From Rhizobium sp. FKY42 (GTDB lineage: Bacteria > Pseudomonadota > Alphaproteobacteria > Rhizobiales > Rhizobiaceae), in the NCBI RefSeq assembly GCF_005222835.1, contig NZ_STGA01000073.1, positions 124,001-188,000 of the forward strand: DNA of 64,000 bases. The letters are read 5' to 3'. Position numbers and translations under genes: made by a program. Of the stretch, positions 55,528 through 64,000 are shown piece after piece; position 1 is the stretch's first letter; every line of letters begins with the position of its first letter. A model generated the notes under the pieces. It had not been told where the DNA came from. It saw only the letters and a program-made list of their open reading frames with translations, and made no database searches.

Positions 55528-57372
55528 TCAGATTGGTTGAGTTGCCTGCTTCAACCAATCGAGCACATCCGCCTGAGAGATCAGCGGAGACAGCTTATCG
55601 AAGACTGTAGCGTGATAGGCGTTGAGCCAATCGCGCTCCTCGGATGTCAGGAGATCCGGCAGAACCAGACGCCGATCAATGGGGCACCAGGTCAGGGTCT
55701 CGAAACCCATCATCGGACTATCCCCGCCCTCGATCGCCTGCGGTTCACTCACATAGATCAGGTTTTCAATACGGATACCGAACGAACCCGGACGATAGTA
55801 TCCAGGTTCGTTGGACAGGATCATACCCGGCAGGAATTCCTGCGTTGAAAGTCGAGCAATGCGCTGTGGCCCTTCATGCACGGAAAGATAGGAGCCGACA
55901 CCGTGGCCGGTTCCATGGCCATAATCCGCGCCAGCTTTCCAGAGAGCAATACGTGCCAGCGGATCCAGATCACAGCCGCGCGTGCCCTTCGGGAAGCGTG
56001 CAGTCGAAATGCCGATCATGCCCTTCAGCACCAGTGTGAAGAAGCGTTTCTGTTCCTCCGGCACCGCGCCAATCGCAACCGTGCGGGTAATATCGGTCGT
56101 GCCGTTGATATACTGCGCGCCTGAATCGATCAGGAAAAGCTCACCGGACGAAAGCTTGCGGTTTGTCTCTTTCGTCACCCGATAGTGAATGATCGCGCCG
56201 TTTGGTCCCGCCCCGGAAATCGTATCGAACGAAATATCCTTCAGCGGGTTCTGGAAATCCTGCCCGACGGTGGCGCGGAACCCTTCCAGCCGCGTCACGA
56301 CATCGATCTCCGTGATGCTTTCCGGCTGCTGGCTATCGAGCCAATGCAGGAAGCGCACCATGGCGGCGCCATCCTGAACATGCGCTTCCGCCGATCCGCG
56401 CAGTTCGACCGCGTTCTTGACCGCGCGCGGCAGACGCGCCGGATCGATCGCTTCGAGTGCGATACCGCCTGCCGCCTCGATGGCCCGCTTCAACGCAAAC
56501 GGCGTTGCTTCCGGGTCGATCAGTATCTTAGCGCCATTGGCGCCAAAGGATGTCACGCGCTCGACAACCGATGCCGGAGCATGGACTGACGCCAAGGTTT
56601 CGACATGGCTTTTTGCTTCACCGACGAGCTTTGATGCATCGATAAAGATCTCGGCCTTGCCGTCTGCCGTGATGATCGCCCGCGCCAGCGGATGCGGCGT
56701 GTGCGGCACATCCTGACCGCGCACATTGAAAATCCAGGCCACGGACGAAGGATCGCCGATCAAAACAGCAGAGGCTCCCTTTTCCTTCACCCAGGCAGCA
56801 ATCTCTGAAATCTTATCGGCTGCAGGCTTACCGGCATGACTTTCCTGCTGAACGCTGACAGCACCTCGAGGCTCTGTCGGGCGATCAGCCCAGATTGTAT
56901 CGACAGGATTGGTATCCAAAAGGATCAGCGAGCCGCCGCAGTCGTCCAGCGCCTTTTCCAGCCGCTTCACGTCGCTGCCGCCATGCAGCCATGGGTCGAT
57001 ACCCAGCCGCAGTCCTTTTGAGCCATGCTCTGCGAGCCAGAGATGCGGCGGCTTCGCTACAAGATCACCAGCCGTAAATGTATCGGGGTGCACCTGCTGA
57101 GCGAGCTGTGTCGTGTAGCGACCATCAACAAAGACGACTGCCTTGTCGCGAAGAATGAGCGCGACACCAGCGGATCCCGTAAAGCCAGTCAGCCAGGCAA
57201 GCCGCTCGGCACAGGCTGGAACATATTCACCCTGAAACTCGTCGGCGCGCGGCACCAGAAAGCCATCGATACCAAGAGCATCGAAACACTCACGAAGCGC
57301 GGCAACGCGCGCCGGACCTGTTTGCGGGGAGGACGTGGTTTCAAAGGACTGGAACATGGGCATGTCTTTCAT
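55528..57372 (-). CDS. Aminopeptidase P family metallopeptidase (M24)
   Basis: 614-residue, three-domain Xaa-Pro aminopeptidase of the long type. The C-terminal pita-bread domain carries the dimetal ligands: LIDSGAQYINGTTDITRTV (two Asp), HGTGHGVGSY (His), LSNEPGYYRPGSFGIRIENL (two Glu). N-terminal creatinase-like domains include FLVPRADEFQGEYVP and GRYTTQLAQQVH. Cleaves N-terminal residues before proline. Start chosen at 57372 (AGGCG upstream) over the open frame to 57537. It converges with azlD. Confidence 0.95.
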   Translation of the reverse strand: MKDMPMFQSFETTSSPQTGPARVAALRECFDALGIDGFLVPRADEFQGEYVPACAERLAWLTGFTGSAGVALILRDKAVVFVDGRYTTQLAQQVHPDTFTAGDLVAKPPHLWLAEHGSKGLRLGIDPWLHGGSDVKRLEKALDDCGGSLILLDTNPVDTIWADRPTEPRGAVSVQQESHAGKPAADKISEIAAWVKEKGASAVLIGDPSSVAWIFNVRGQDVPHTPHPLARAIITADGKAEIFIDASKLVGEAKSHVETLASVHAPASVVERVTSFGANGAKILIDPEATPFALKRAIEAAGGIALEAIDPARLPRAVKNAVELRGSAEAHVQDGAAMVRFLHWLDSQQPESITEIDVVTRLEGFRATVGQDFQNPLKDISFDTISGAGPNGAIIHYRVTKETNRKLSSGELFLIDSGAQYINGTTDITRTVAIGAVPEEQKRFFTLVLKGMIGISTARFPKGTRGCDLDPLARIALWKAGADYGHGTGHGVGSYLSVHEGPQRIARLSTQEFLPGMILSNEPGYYRPGSFGIRIENLIYVSEPQAIEGGDSPMMGFETLTWCPIDRRLVLPDLLTSEERDWLNAYHATVFDKLSPLISQADVLDWLKQATQPI

Positions 57373-57609
57373 CTGATCGCCTGCGATTGGGCGCCCGCCA
57401 GAGGCGCGATTCCAAACCGATGGGATGTTATTCGAATTTAGCTCATCTACCAGTACGATCTCTTGTCTCAGCACTTTCGGAAGAACATGCACATATGCAA
57501 CAGGCGCAATCCACTCATGCTGCAGTGCACCTAACACTCAGCGCTTCGATCGCCTACATTAGTGTCATCGAAGGGCGCAGCGGCGCCTAAAAGCCTAGGA
57601 GGCTAGAAC

Positions 57610-57783
57610 ATGGCAAATTCATTCCTGCACAATGCTTTCAACCGGATCGTGGAAGCCCGCGAGCGGCAAGCACGCCGCTATGTCAACGGCGCCCTCTTGC
57701 GGCTGGACGACACGAGCCTTGCGGCACTGGGCAAGTCACGCGAAGAGCTTCGCCGCGAAGCTGCTTCCAACTTCCCGCTCTGA
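57610..57783 (+). CDS. DUF1127-like micro-protein (57 aa)
   Basis: ATG at 57610 with a perfect AGGAGG eight bases upstream. The protein MANSFLHNAFNRIVEARERQ continues with ARRYVNGALLRLDDTSLAAL and a GKSREELRRE helix: the Arg-rich helix then L-D-S-L-A-ALG pattern resembles DUF1127/YjiS proteins, though less strictly than the pair near 3.1-3.6 kb. Function unknown. Falls below common length cut-offs. Confidence 0.8.
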   Translation: MANSFLHNAFNRIVEARERQARRYVNGALLRLDDTSLAALGKSREELRREAASNFPL

Positions 57784-57804
57784 AGGCCAAAAACGAATAA
57801 ACTG

Positions 57805-58692
57805 CTAGCTGCGCGCCTCGTGGCGCAGATGGATGGTCACCCAACCATTTCGCCAGATCGTCTTCACATGGGCGAGACCGGCACCGCTATAGGCTGCAAT
57901 GACCTTCCAGCGCTGTGATGCAAGGATTCCGGAGAGGATGACATCTCCGCCCGGCGAAAGGTGCGTTACCATCTGCGGTGCCATCTTGATCAACGGTCTG
58001 GCGAGAATATTCGCGATGATGAGGTCGAACGGTCCGTGCTTACGGAACGCTGCGGAGTAAAAGCCCGGCGCCGTCTCGAAACTCATGCCCGTCGAAATCC
58101 CGTTGAGCTTGGCGTTCTCGCGCGCGACACGCGTTGCAATTGGATCGATATCAGTTGCGAGAACCGGGATCTTGCGCAGCTTGTATACGGCAATTGCCAG
58201 CACGCCACTTCCCGTCCCCAGATCAAGCGCATTGCGCGGCGGATGCGCGCGAACCACGCTTTCAATAACCTCAAGGCAGCCAGCAGTCGTGCCGTGATGG
58301 CCGGTGCCGAAAGCCTGGCCCGCATCGATTTCGATTGCCAGATCGCCAAATCGCACCTTGTCACGATCATGCGACCCATGAACGAGAAAGCGCCCTGCCC
58401 GCACCGGCTTCAGACCCTCGAGCGACTTGGCAATCCAGTCAATGTCCGGCAGCACTTCGCGCTCGATTTCAAGCGTGGGATAGGCCTCCGCGATCGTGTC
58501 AGCAAAACGTGCGCGAACCTCGTCCTCATCAGCCAGCATCATATAGATAGATGCTTCCCAGCGGTCGGCCTTTTCGTCGATCTCGGTGGTGCCGATGGCA
58601 TAATCCTCTTCGCCGAAACACAGCGAAAGCAGTTCAAGGATATCCTCGGATTCCCGCTCGGTGACGGTAACGAAAAGACGGAGTTCACTCAC
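57805..58692 (-). CDS. prmA: Ribosomal protein L11 methyltransferase
   Basis: 295 residues. N-terminal domain recognising L11 (ELRLFVTVTERESEDILELL), then the SAM-binding LDLGTGSGVLAIAVYK, IDAGQAFGTGHHGTT, ATDIDPIATRVAREN and DLIIANILARPL, the N6-methyltransferase-like NILA motif. GTG at 58692 is the start; the frame opens earlier (58758) inside the upstream gap. It converges with the DUF1127-like gene. Confidence 0.95.
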   Translation of the reverse strand: MSELRLFVTVTERESEDILELLSLCFGEEDYAIGTTEIDEKADRWEASIYMMLADEDEVRARFADTIAEAYPTLEIEREVLPDIDWIAKSLEGLKPVRAGRFLVHGSHDRDKVRFGDLAIEIDAGQAFGTGHHGTTAGCLEVIESVVRAHPPRNALDLGTGSGVLAIAVYKLRKIPVLATDIDPIATRVARENAKLNGISTGMSFETAPGFYSAAFRKHGPFDLIIANILARPLIKMAPQMVTHLSPGGDVILSGILASQRWKVIAAYSGAGLAHVKTIWRNGWVTIHLRHEARS

Positions 58693-58787
58693 GGAAAGCT
58701 CTTTCTGACCCGGACAAATCAAGCGAAACCAATGGCACAAAAGCCCCCGCAGCAGCAAGCCGCAGTTCGCTGACAGCGCAAGCGCGC

Positions 58788-59387
58788 TCAGCCCTTGATG
58801 AGATTTTCCAGCTTTTTTATCGCTATGTCGGGGCTCTCTCCGTAAGCAATCGTCCCGGAGAAGCGCCCGCCATTATTCAGCAGGAAAACAGACGCCGTGT
58901 GATCCATCGTATAGTCGCCGTCTGGCTTATTCTCGTCTACCGGAACCTTGCGCGCGTAAACACGGAAACCCTTGATAACCTCGGCAACCTTGCTGGGGTC
59001 ACCTGAAATACCGACCACCCGATCGGTGACATTGGAAATATAGTCTTTCAACAGCGTAGGCGGATCGCGCTCGGGATCGACCGTGACGAAATAGGCGTTG
59101 ATCTTGTCACCCTTCGGATCAACCTTGTGCAGCCAGCCGTTAAGCTCGAACAAGGTGGTGGGACAGACCTCCGGACAATGGGTAAAACCGAAGAAGAGCG
59201 CTGTCGGCTTTTGCTGGAATGCCTTTTCGGTGATCGGCTGGCCATTCTGCGCCACCAACTGAAACGGCACGCCAAAAGGCCCCTCGGTGATCTGCTGTTT
59301 GGAACGGGTCACGTCATAGGTGAGCCAGCCGAGAATGCCCGCCATGACAGCGACAGCAACCCAAAGGACGATCCGCACAGTTCTCAA
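58788..59387 (-). CDS. SCO family copper chaperone
   Basis: 199 residues with an N-terminal membrane anchor (LWVAVAVMAGILGWLTYDV) and a thioredoxin fold. Copper ligands: the CxxxC in THCPEVCPT and the distal His in TMDHTASVF. Delivers copper to cytochrome c oxidase. The start is TTG at 59387 with GAGG at 8-base spacing. It lies upstream of prmA on the same strand. Confidence 0.95.
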   Translation of the reverse strand: MRTVRIVLWVAVAVMAGILGWLTYDVTRSKQQITEGPFGVPFQLVAQNGQPITEKAFQQKPTALFFGFTHCPEVCPTTLFELNGWLHKVDPKGDKINAYFVTVDPERDPPTLLKDYISNVTDRVVGISGDPSKVAEVIKGFRVYARKVPVDENKPDGDYTMDHTASVFLLNNGGRFSGTIAYGESPDIAIKKLENLIKG

Positions 59388-59501
59388 CGATTGATCCTCG
59401 CATTCCAGACCCAGATATGGGTTTAGAACCTTGTGCGGGGAACTGCAATTGTTTCAGGCTTTTTCCGCTCTGGCGCGCGCATATGCCTCACGCAGAAGTG
59501 C

Positions 59502-59639
59502 TTACATGCACCAGGCCGCGAGATTCTCCGACATCGCCAGAAACAGCACGGAGCCGTTGGCAATCCAGCCCGCAAAGCCCAAGCCCAGCGCAGCCGTCAC
59601 AACAAGCAAAATCAATGCAGTCAAACTGCGACGATACAT
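59502..59639 (-). CDS. Small single-helix membrane protein (45 aa)
   Basis: Starts MYRRSLTALILLVVTAALGL; the hydrophobic stretch continues through GFAGWIANGSVLFLAM and ends ENLAAWCM. One or two membrane helices. Resembles short uncharacterised rhizobial membrane proteins with a GWIANGS core. Ribosome binding is weak and an upstream ATG (59696) is in frame, so the start is uncertain. Confidence 0.6.
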   Translation of the reverse strand: MYRRSLTALILLVVTAALGLGFAGWIANGSVLFLAMSENLAAWCM

Positions 59640-59849
59640 CGAACTTGAGTATATCTCAGGTCTGGTTGGCCACATACCGCAGTCTTTGCCACTCATTTTC
59701 AGTGGAACGTGATTAGCGAATGCTTAACGGATTATTGTCCATTCTCTAACTCGCGGAGAGGTAGTCACAGAACTGCCACACGCGTCAAAGTTAGCATTCG
59801 TTAGTTATACCAGATTTGTCCTTCAAAGCCACCTTGGCTCTCAAACAAA
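59640..59849. other. Intergenic, chemoreceptor promoter region
   Basis: About 210 bases upstream of the chemoreceptor; no gene or clear motif seen beyond AT-rich stretches (59800-59820). Confidence 0.4.
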
Positions 59850-61823
59850 ATGCGGTCCCCTATGGCGAAGAATGCAGGCATGTTCTCGATGACTGTCAAT
59901 CAGCGGCTGCTGACCCTTGGCTTTGCCGCTCTTGTGGGCATGGCATCCATGCTCGCGGCCGGATGGCATCAAAAGTACCAGGTTGAGCAGAATTTGCACA
60001 GTGCGGCCGAGGTCCGCAAGGTTGTGGCCACGATTGTGGATCTTCGCTCCGCATCGCTGGAACTTGCCCTGACGGCGATGGACTCTATCATCGACCGTGA
60101 GGAAGGCAAGATGCAGCCGGAACGCACGGAAACAATCAGGAAGACGACTGCGGAGCTTGCCGCAGCAACGTCCGTTGTCACCGGTTTTGCTGCGACAGTC
60201 TCCAAGCAGGACATTGCGCGCGATTACGCCGCTGATGTCGCCAAGCTTTCCAGCCTGATCGGTCGCGACTTGCCAGCCTTGATAGAGACACGCGCCGACG
60301 CAGATGCGTTCGGAAAGATTGATGATCTCATCGACGAGACCGGCGACCATGTCACCAAAATTCTGGATACGCTTTCCACCGAAGGTGATCAGTTGGCCAC
60401 CGCCCGCATGGCCGAAGTGCAGACCCTGTCGGATAACATCTTCTATTTCCAGTTGATGGTGGCCGCTCTCGCATTCGTCACGGTCGCGGTCCTGCAGCTG
60501 TTGCACACCGGGGCAATTCGCAGAAGCCTGGCAAGCCTATCGTCCAGTATGCAGCGCATTGCCGATGGCGACTGCTCGACGCCCGTCTCCGGCACCGAGG
60601 GGCAGGATGAAATCGCCTCCATGGCGCGCAGTACGGAGCGCTTCAGACGCGCGGCTCTTGAGAAACGCACACTCGAGCAGGAGGCCGCCGAAACGAGCGC
60701 TCGTACCGATCGGGAAACCCGCGAGCGAATTGCCGTACAACAGGCTGATGCAGAAACCATTCGGGAGGCGACGATGGCGATTGCCTCCGCCCTTTCCCGC
60801 CTTACGGCTGGCGACCTGCAGGTATCGCTGGAGAAGCCATTCCGACCGGATCTGGAGCCTATCCGGGAAGACCTGAACCGACTGAGTGAAAAGCTTCGTG
60901 TGGTGATGCAGGAGATCAACCACAGCTCCTCCTCTATCCAGGCCAATGCTCAACAGATGCGCTCCGCCGCGGACGATCTGGCAAAGCGCACCGAACAGCA
61001 GGCAGCATCCCTCGAGCAAACCTCTGCGGCGCTCGAGCAGATCACCCGCACGGTTCGGATCGCAACCGATCGCGCAGAAGGCGCAAGCCAGATGGTTAGC
61101 AACTCGAAGGATTTTGCCGAAAGCTCTTCCAAGGTCGTAAGTGACGCGATGGCAGCCATGGAGCGTATCGAGGCGGCGACTGGCGAAATCGGCAAGATCA
61201 TCAACGTGGTCGAAGAGATCGCCTTCCAGACGAATTTGCTGGCCTTGAACGCTGGTGTCGAGGCCGCGCGCGCCGGCGAAGCCGGCAAAGGCTTTGCCGT
61301 CGTGGCACAGGAAGTGCGTGAATTGGCAGGACGCGCCTCCGGTGCCGCCAAGGACATCAAGGCACTCGTAACGCGATCCAATACCGAAGTACAAACTGGA
61401 GTTGATCTCGTCAGAGCAACTGGTGAGGCTTTGCATAGAATCGGTGACGATGTTCTGCAAATTAATGAGCACGTTAGTGCAATCGTAACCTCGGCGCGCG
61501 AACAATTCGTCGGACTTTCGGAAATCAATTCCGCAATCGGCCAGATGGACCAGACGACGCAGCAGAACGCGGCCATGGTGGAGGAAACCAACGCATCAAG
61601 CCACACCCTGGCCAACGATGCGGAAACCCTCGCCAGGCTTATGCGACAGTTCCGCGTCAATGGTAGTGGCCCCGTTGCCGTCCAGGATCATCCAGCGGCA
61701 GCGGTTCATCGTCCGTCTCCTGCCCGCAACCTGATGAACAGGGTTGCGAGCGCCATCACCAGCAACAGTTCTGCCGCGAAAAAAATCGCGACCGAATCCA
61801 ACGAGAAATGGGAAGAGTTCTAA
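59850..61823 (+). CDS. Methyl-accepting chemotaxis protein
   Basis: 657-residue chemoreceptor. Two transmembrane helices (about 20-40 and 205-225) bracket a helical sensor domain; HAMP-like region follows (SLSSSMQRIADGDCSTPVSG); a second HAMP-like stretch (SRLTAGDLQVSLEKPFRP) precedes the long signalling hairpin with tip EEIAFQTNLLALNAGVEAA. The C-terminal WEEF resembles the NWETF tether that recruits methylation enzymes. In an operon with cheW (3 bases apart). The broken gene at 21640-23436 is a paralogue with the same ending. Later ATGs are possible starts. Confidence 0.95.
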   Translation: MRSPMAKNAGMFSMTVNQRLLTLGFAALVGMASMLAAGWHQKYQVEQNLHSAAEVRKVVATIVDLRSASLELALTAMDSIIDREEGKMQPERTETIRKTTAELAAATSVVTGFAATVSKQDIARDYAADVAKLSSLIGRDLPALIETRADADAFGKIDDLIDETGDHVTKILDTLSTEGDQLATARMAEVQTLSDNIFYFQLMVAALAFVTVAVLQLLHTGAIRRSLASLSSSMQRIADGDCSTPVSGTEGQDEIASMARSTERFRRAALEKRTLEQEAAETSARTDRETRERIAVQQADAETIREATMAIASALSRLTAGDLQVSLEKPFRPDLEPIREDLNRLSEKLRVVMQEINHSSSSIQANAQQMRSAADDLAKRTEQQAASLEQTSAALEQITRTVRIATDRAEGASQMVSNSKDFAESSSKVVSDAMAAMERIEAATGEIGKIINVVEEIAFQTNLLALNAGVEAARAGEAGKGFAVVAQEVRELAGRASGAAKDIKALVTRSNTEVQTGVDLVRATGEALHRIGDDVLQINEHVSAIVTSAREQFVGLSEINSAIGQMDQTTQQNAAMVEETNASSHTLANDAETLARLMRQFRVNGSGPVAVQDHPAAAVHRPSPARNLMNRVASAITSNSSAAKKIATESNEKWEEF

Positions 61824-61826
61824 ACC

Positions 61827-62291
61827 ATGTCGAACGCCATCAAGCAGTCCGGAGCCTATCTCGAAATCGTCTCCTTCCATCTGGGCGATCAGGAATTCTG
61901 CATCGACATCATGGCAATTCGCGAAATTCGCGGCTGGGCGCCGGTAACTCCGATGCCGCACACGCCACCTTATGTTCTCGGCCTCATCAACTTGCGCGGT
62001 GCGGTGATCCCCGTCATCGACATGGCATGCCGCCTTGGCATGAAGATGACGGAGCCTTCGGAGCGCGCGGCCATCATCGTTACCGATATCGCCGGCAAGC
62101 TGGTCGGCCTGCTGGTCGAGCAGGTTTCCGACATGATGACCATCAAGAGCGAAGATCTGCAGCCGGCGCCGGAAATCATTCCGGAAGCACAGCGCGCCTT
62201 CTGCCGTGGCATCGTGGCGCTGGAAAAGACCATGGTCTGCTTCCTGAACCTCGACACCGTGATCGCGGACGAGCTCGCTCAGGCTGCCTGA
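61827..62291 (+). CDS. cheW: CheW chemotaxis coupling protein
   Basis: 154 residues. Two SH3-like lobes: VSFHLGDQEFCIDIMAIREI, LGLINLRGAVIPVIDMACRLG (CheW core), and LVGLLVEQVSDMM. Links chemoreceptors to CheA; the main che cluster must be elsewhere. It starts 3 bases after the receptor stop and ends before a terminator. Confidence 0.96.
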   Translation: MSNAIKQSGAYLEIVSFHLGDQEFCIDIMAIREIRGWAPVTPMPHTPPYVLGLINLRGAVIPVIDMACRLGMKMTEPSERAAIIVTDIAGKLVGLLVEQVSDMMTIKSEDLQPAPEIIPEAQRAFCRGIVALEKTMVCFLNLDTVIADELAQAA

Positions 62292-62326
62292 GTCAGTTCA
62301 CAACCCGCTGCGTGATGGCACCGATG

Positions 62327-62350
62327 CCCTGGTCGAAAGACCGGGGTTTT
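62327..62350 (+). terminator. Terminator of the chemoreceptor-cheW operon
   Basis: CCCTGGTC (62327-62334), loop GAAA, GACCGGGG (62339-62346), TTTT. Confidence 0.85.
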
Positions 62351-62368
62351 CGGCGTTTCACCGGCTTT

Positions 62369-62884
62369 CTACTTCGGCGCGCCGTTCTTCCAGACGACAT
62401 TCTGGTTGAACAGCGGCACTGTGGAAATCGCCATCTTGGCGGAACCATCAACGATCTGGCGCGAGTGAATGAGATAGACGAGCGTATTGTTCGCCTTGTC
62501 ATAGATGCGGTTGACGACGAGCTTCTTCCAGATCAGCGACATGCCCTGCTTGAAGACCTCCTCGCCCTCCTTGGAAAGCTCGATATCATCGATCTCGATC
62601 GGCCCCGTCTGGCGGCAGGCTATGGAGTTATTTGAGGGATCCTCGAACCAGTTGCCGTTCTTCAACCGATCCAGCACGCCACGATCAAAATAGGTCACGT
62701 GGCACGTCACGCCTCTGACCTTGGGATCGGTCATCGCGTCGACGATGATGTCATTTCCCATCCAGTCGACGCCAACCTTGCCGACCACTTCGGCACGTGC
62801 GGCAACGAAACCAGCAGAGAGCAAGCAAGCGGACAGAGCCGTGACGCGCGCAACCTGCCTCAGAATTTTTCGATAGGACAACAT
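62369..62884 (-). CDS. CreA family exported protein
   Basis: 171 residues. Signal peptide (ALSACLLSAGFVAARA), then VGVDWMGNDIIVDAMTDPKV and GVTCHVTYFDRGV, with later SNNSIACRQTGPI: the CreA family with a conserved Cys pair. Function unknown in bacteria. GAGGGTG before ATG 62884 favours that start over the open frame to 62950. It converges with cheW. Confidence 0.93.
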   Translation of the reverse strand: MLSYRKILRQVARVTALSACLLSAGFVAARAEVVGKVGVDWMGNDIIVDAMTDPKVRGVTCHVTYFDRGVLDRLKNGNWFEDPSNNSIACRQTGPIEIDDIELSKEGEEVFKQGMSLIWKKLVVNRIYDKANNTLVYLIHSRQIVDGSAKMAISTVPLFNQNVVWKNGAPK

Positions 62885-63175
62885 GCAATGAGCACCCTCA
62901 AGTAAATGTGAAATGGTTGCCTTCGTGCAAAGACATAAGAACTGCCCCACACCTTACAAGAGAAAAACAGAACTCGTATTGACCCGGGTCAACCTTATGG
63001 GCATTCTGCAGTCATGACTAACTCCGCGCACCCTGTGATCACAATGCTTACCCTCAGCCCTGCAGGGCGTGTGGACGGCGTGGTGCGTTAAGAACCAGTC
63101 ATCCTCGCAATCCCTGCCACTTATGAGGCAGGGAGGAGGAATGCTCTCTGCTTCGACACATCGAAGAGAGAAATC

Positions 63176-63712
63176 ATGAGCGACAGCCAATCCATCCCGA
63201 TCAATGCGAATGCAAGCTGGCCTCACGGCCTCAATATTCGCGCCCGCTGCGCTGCCGACGCAACTGATATGGCAGCACTGCACAACCTGCCCGGCTACCG
63301 CTTTGGGACCTTACGTACCCCCTACCATACGCAGGAGCAGATCCGAAAAGGCATTGAGAGCCAACCAGCAAACTTTATCTCTCTTGTTGCCGTGATCGAC
63401 GAACGCATCGTTGGCGACATAGGAATGACCCATTTTTCTGGCCGACGCAGTCATACAGCGAACTTCGGCATGGGCGTGCATGATGGCTATCGAGAGCGCG
63501 GCATTGGATCAGCCCTGATCGGCGAAATCCTTGCTATTGCGGATAACTGGTACAACATCAAACGCTTGGAACTGACGGTCTATACCGACAACGAAGCAGC
63601 GATCAGGCTTTACAGAAAGGTCGGGTTCGAGGTGGAGGGGACACACAGAGACTTTGCGTTTCGCGATGGTCGATATGTGGATGCCTACACAATGGCACGA
63701 ATCAGGAACTGA
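63176..63712 (+). CDS. GNAT acetyltransferase
   Basis: 178-residue Acetyltransf_1 protein. Core: ISLVAVIDERIVGDIGM, then MGVHDGYRERGIGSALIGEI with the acetyl-CoA loop, and LTVYTDNEAAIRLYRKVGFE (motif B), followed by FRDGRYVDAYTMARI, typical of the spermidine/small-amine or amino acid N-acetyltransferases. Substrate unknown. Ends before a strong hairpin. Confidence 0.9.
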   Translation: MSDSQSIPINANASWPHGLNIRARCAADATDMAALHNLPGYRFGTLRTPYHTQEQIRKGIESQPANFISLVAVIDERIVGDIGMTHFSGRRSHTANFGMGVHDGYRERGIGSALIGEILAIADNWYNIKRLELTVYTDNEAAIRLYRKVGFEVEGTHRDFAFRDGRYVDAYTMARIRN

Positions 63713-63715
63713 ATA

Positions 63716-63752
63716 ACTGGACGGCGAGAGGTATAAACTCTCGCCGTCCAGT
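63716..63752. terminator. Bidirectional 15-bp hairpin between convergent genes
   Basis: ACTGGACGGCGAGAG (63716-63730), 7-base loop, CTCTCGCCGTCCAGT (63738-63752), all matched. No T-tract, but its location between the GNAT and ligA stops fits a shared 3' end. Confidence 0.7.
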
Positions 63753-63762
63753 CAAACTGCCC

Positions 63763-64000
<238 letters not shown>

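Overview
The window is chromosomal DNA from an alphaproteobacterium of the order Rhizobiales, most likely family Rhizobiaceae (Agrobacterium/Rhizobium group). The basis is the 495-residue trigger factor with a Lys/Ala-rich tail, a two-piece (circularly permuted) tmRNA gene whose tag reads ANDNNAKGYALAA, several DUF1127 micro-proteins, a CCUCCUCCC-loop small RNA, and an SspB/DUF4169 pair. The genus cannot be fixed from sequence inspection alone. Almost everything is core metabolism and housekeeping. I saw no insertion sequences, prophage or CRISPR.

Layout. 1-5.7 kb: an orphan intergenic region, tig, tRNA-Leu(UAG), a CCUCCUCCC-type small RNA, two tiny DUF1127 genes sharing an upstream palindrome, a small secreted protein, a nitronate monooxygenase and a SnoaL-like protein. 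5.7-11.1 kb: a small helical protein, a PhzF-like enzyme, a NUDIX protein, a fold-type I aminotransferase preceded by a 16-bp perfect inverted repeat, and a membrane diguanylate cyclase. 11.2-13.2 kb: ilvC followed by three tandem 95-bp units that each recreate its 3' end, then a TetR regulator. 13.4-17.7 kb: DUF4087 protein, HxlR/NmrA divergon, pdxJ, a MerR-LuxR fused regulator and a DUF4405 membrane protein. 17.7-21.6 kb: a RecD-like helicase, a cobalt-type nitrile hydratase cluster with a (Glu-His)8 tail, and an aldo/keto reductase. 21.6-26.1 kb: a broken chemoreceptor gene, then ilvN and ilvB under a transcription attenuator with a branched-chain leader peptide. 26.4-37.8 kb: HerA-like ATPase, miaA and serB with overlapping start codons, acetyltransferase, DegP-type protease, hflC-hflK, folA-thyA, ssrA, sspB, DUF4169 and a ribbon-helix-helix protein. 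37.8-50.2 kb: AsmA-like protein, FAD-linked oxidase, RND pump with adaptor, and a UvrD/PcrA helicase. 50.2-64 kb: M20 amidohydrolase, DUF2778 protein, pncA, azlCD, aminopeptidase P, DUF1127-like protein, prmA, SCO protein, chemoreceptor-cheW, CreA-like protein, GNAT, and the tail of ligA.

Genes that work together: ssrA tags stalled nascent chains and SspB should deliver them to ClpXP; HflK/HflC and the DegP-type protease are membrane/periplasmic quality control; ilvB, ilvN and ilvC are the first steps of branched-chain amino acid synthesis; thyA and folA form the dTMP cycle; nitrile hydratase alpha, beta and activator form one unit; the intact chemoreceptor and cheW form an operon; azlC and azlD form a branched-chain amino acid exporter.
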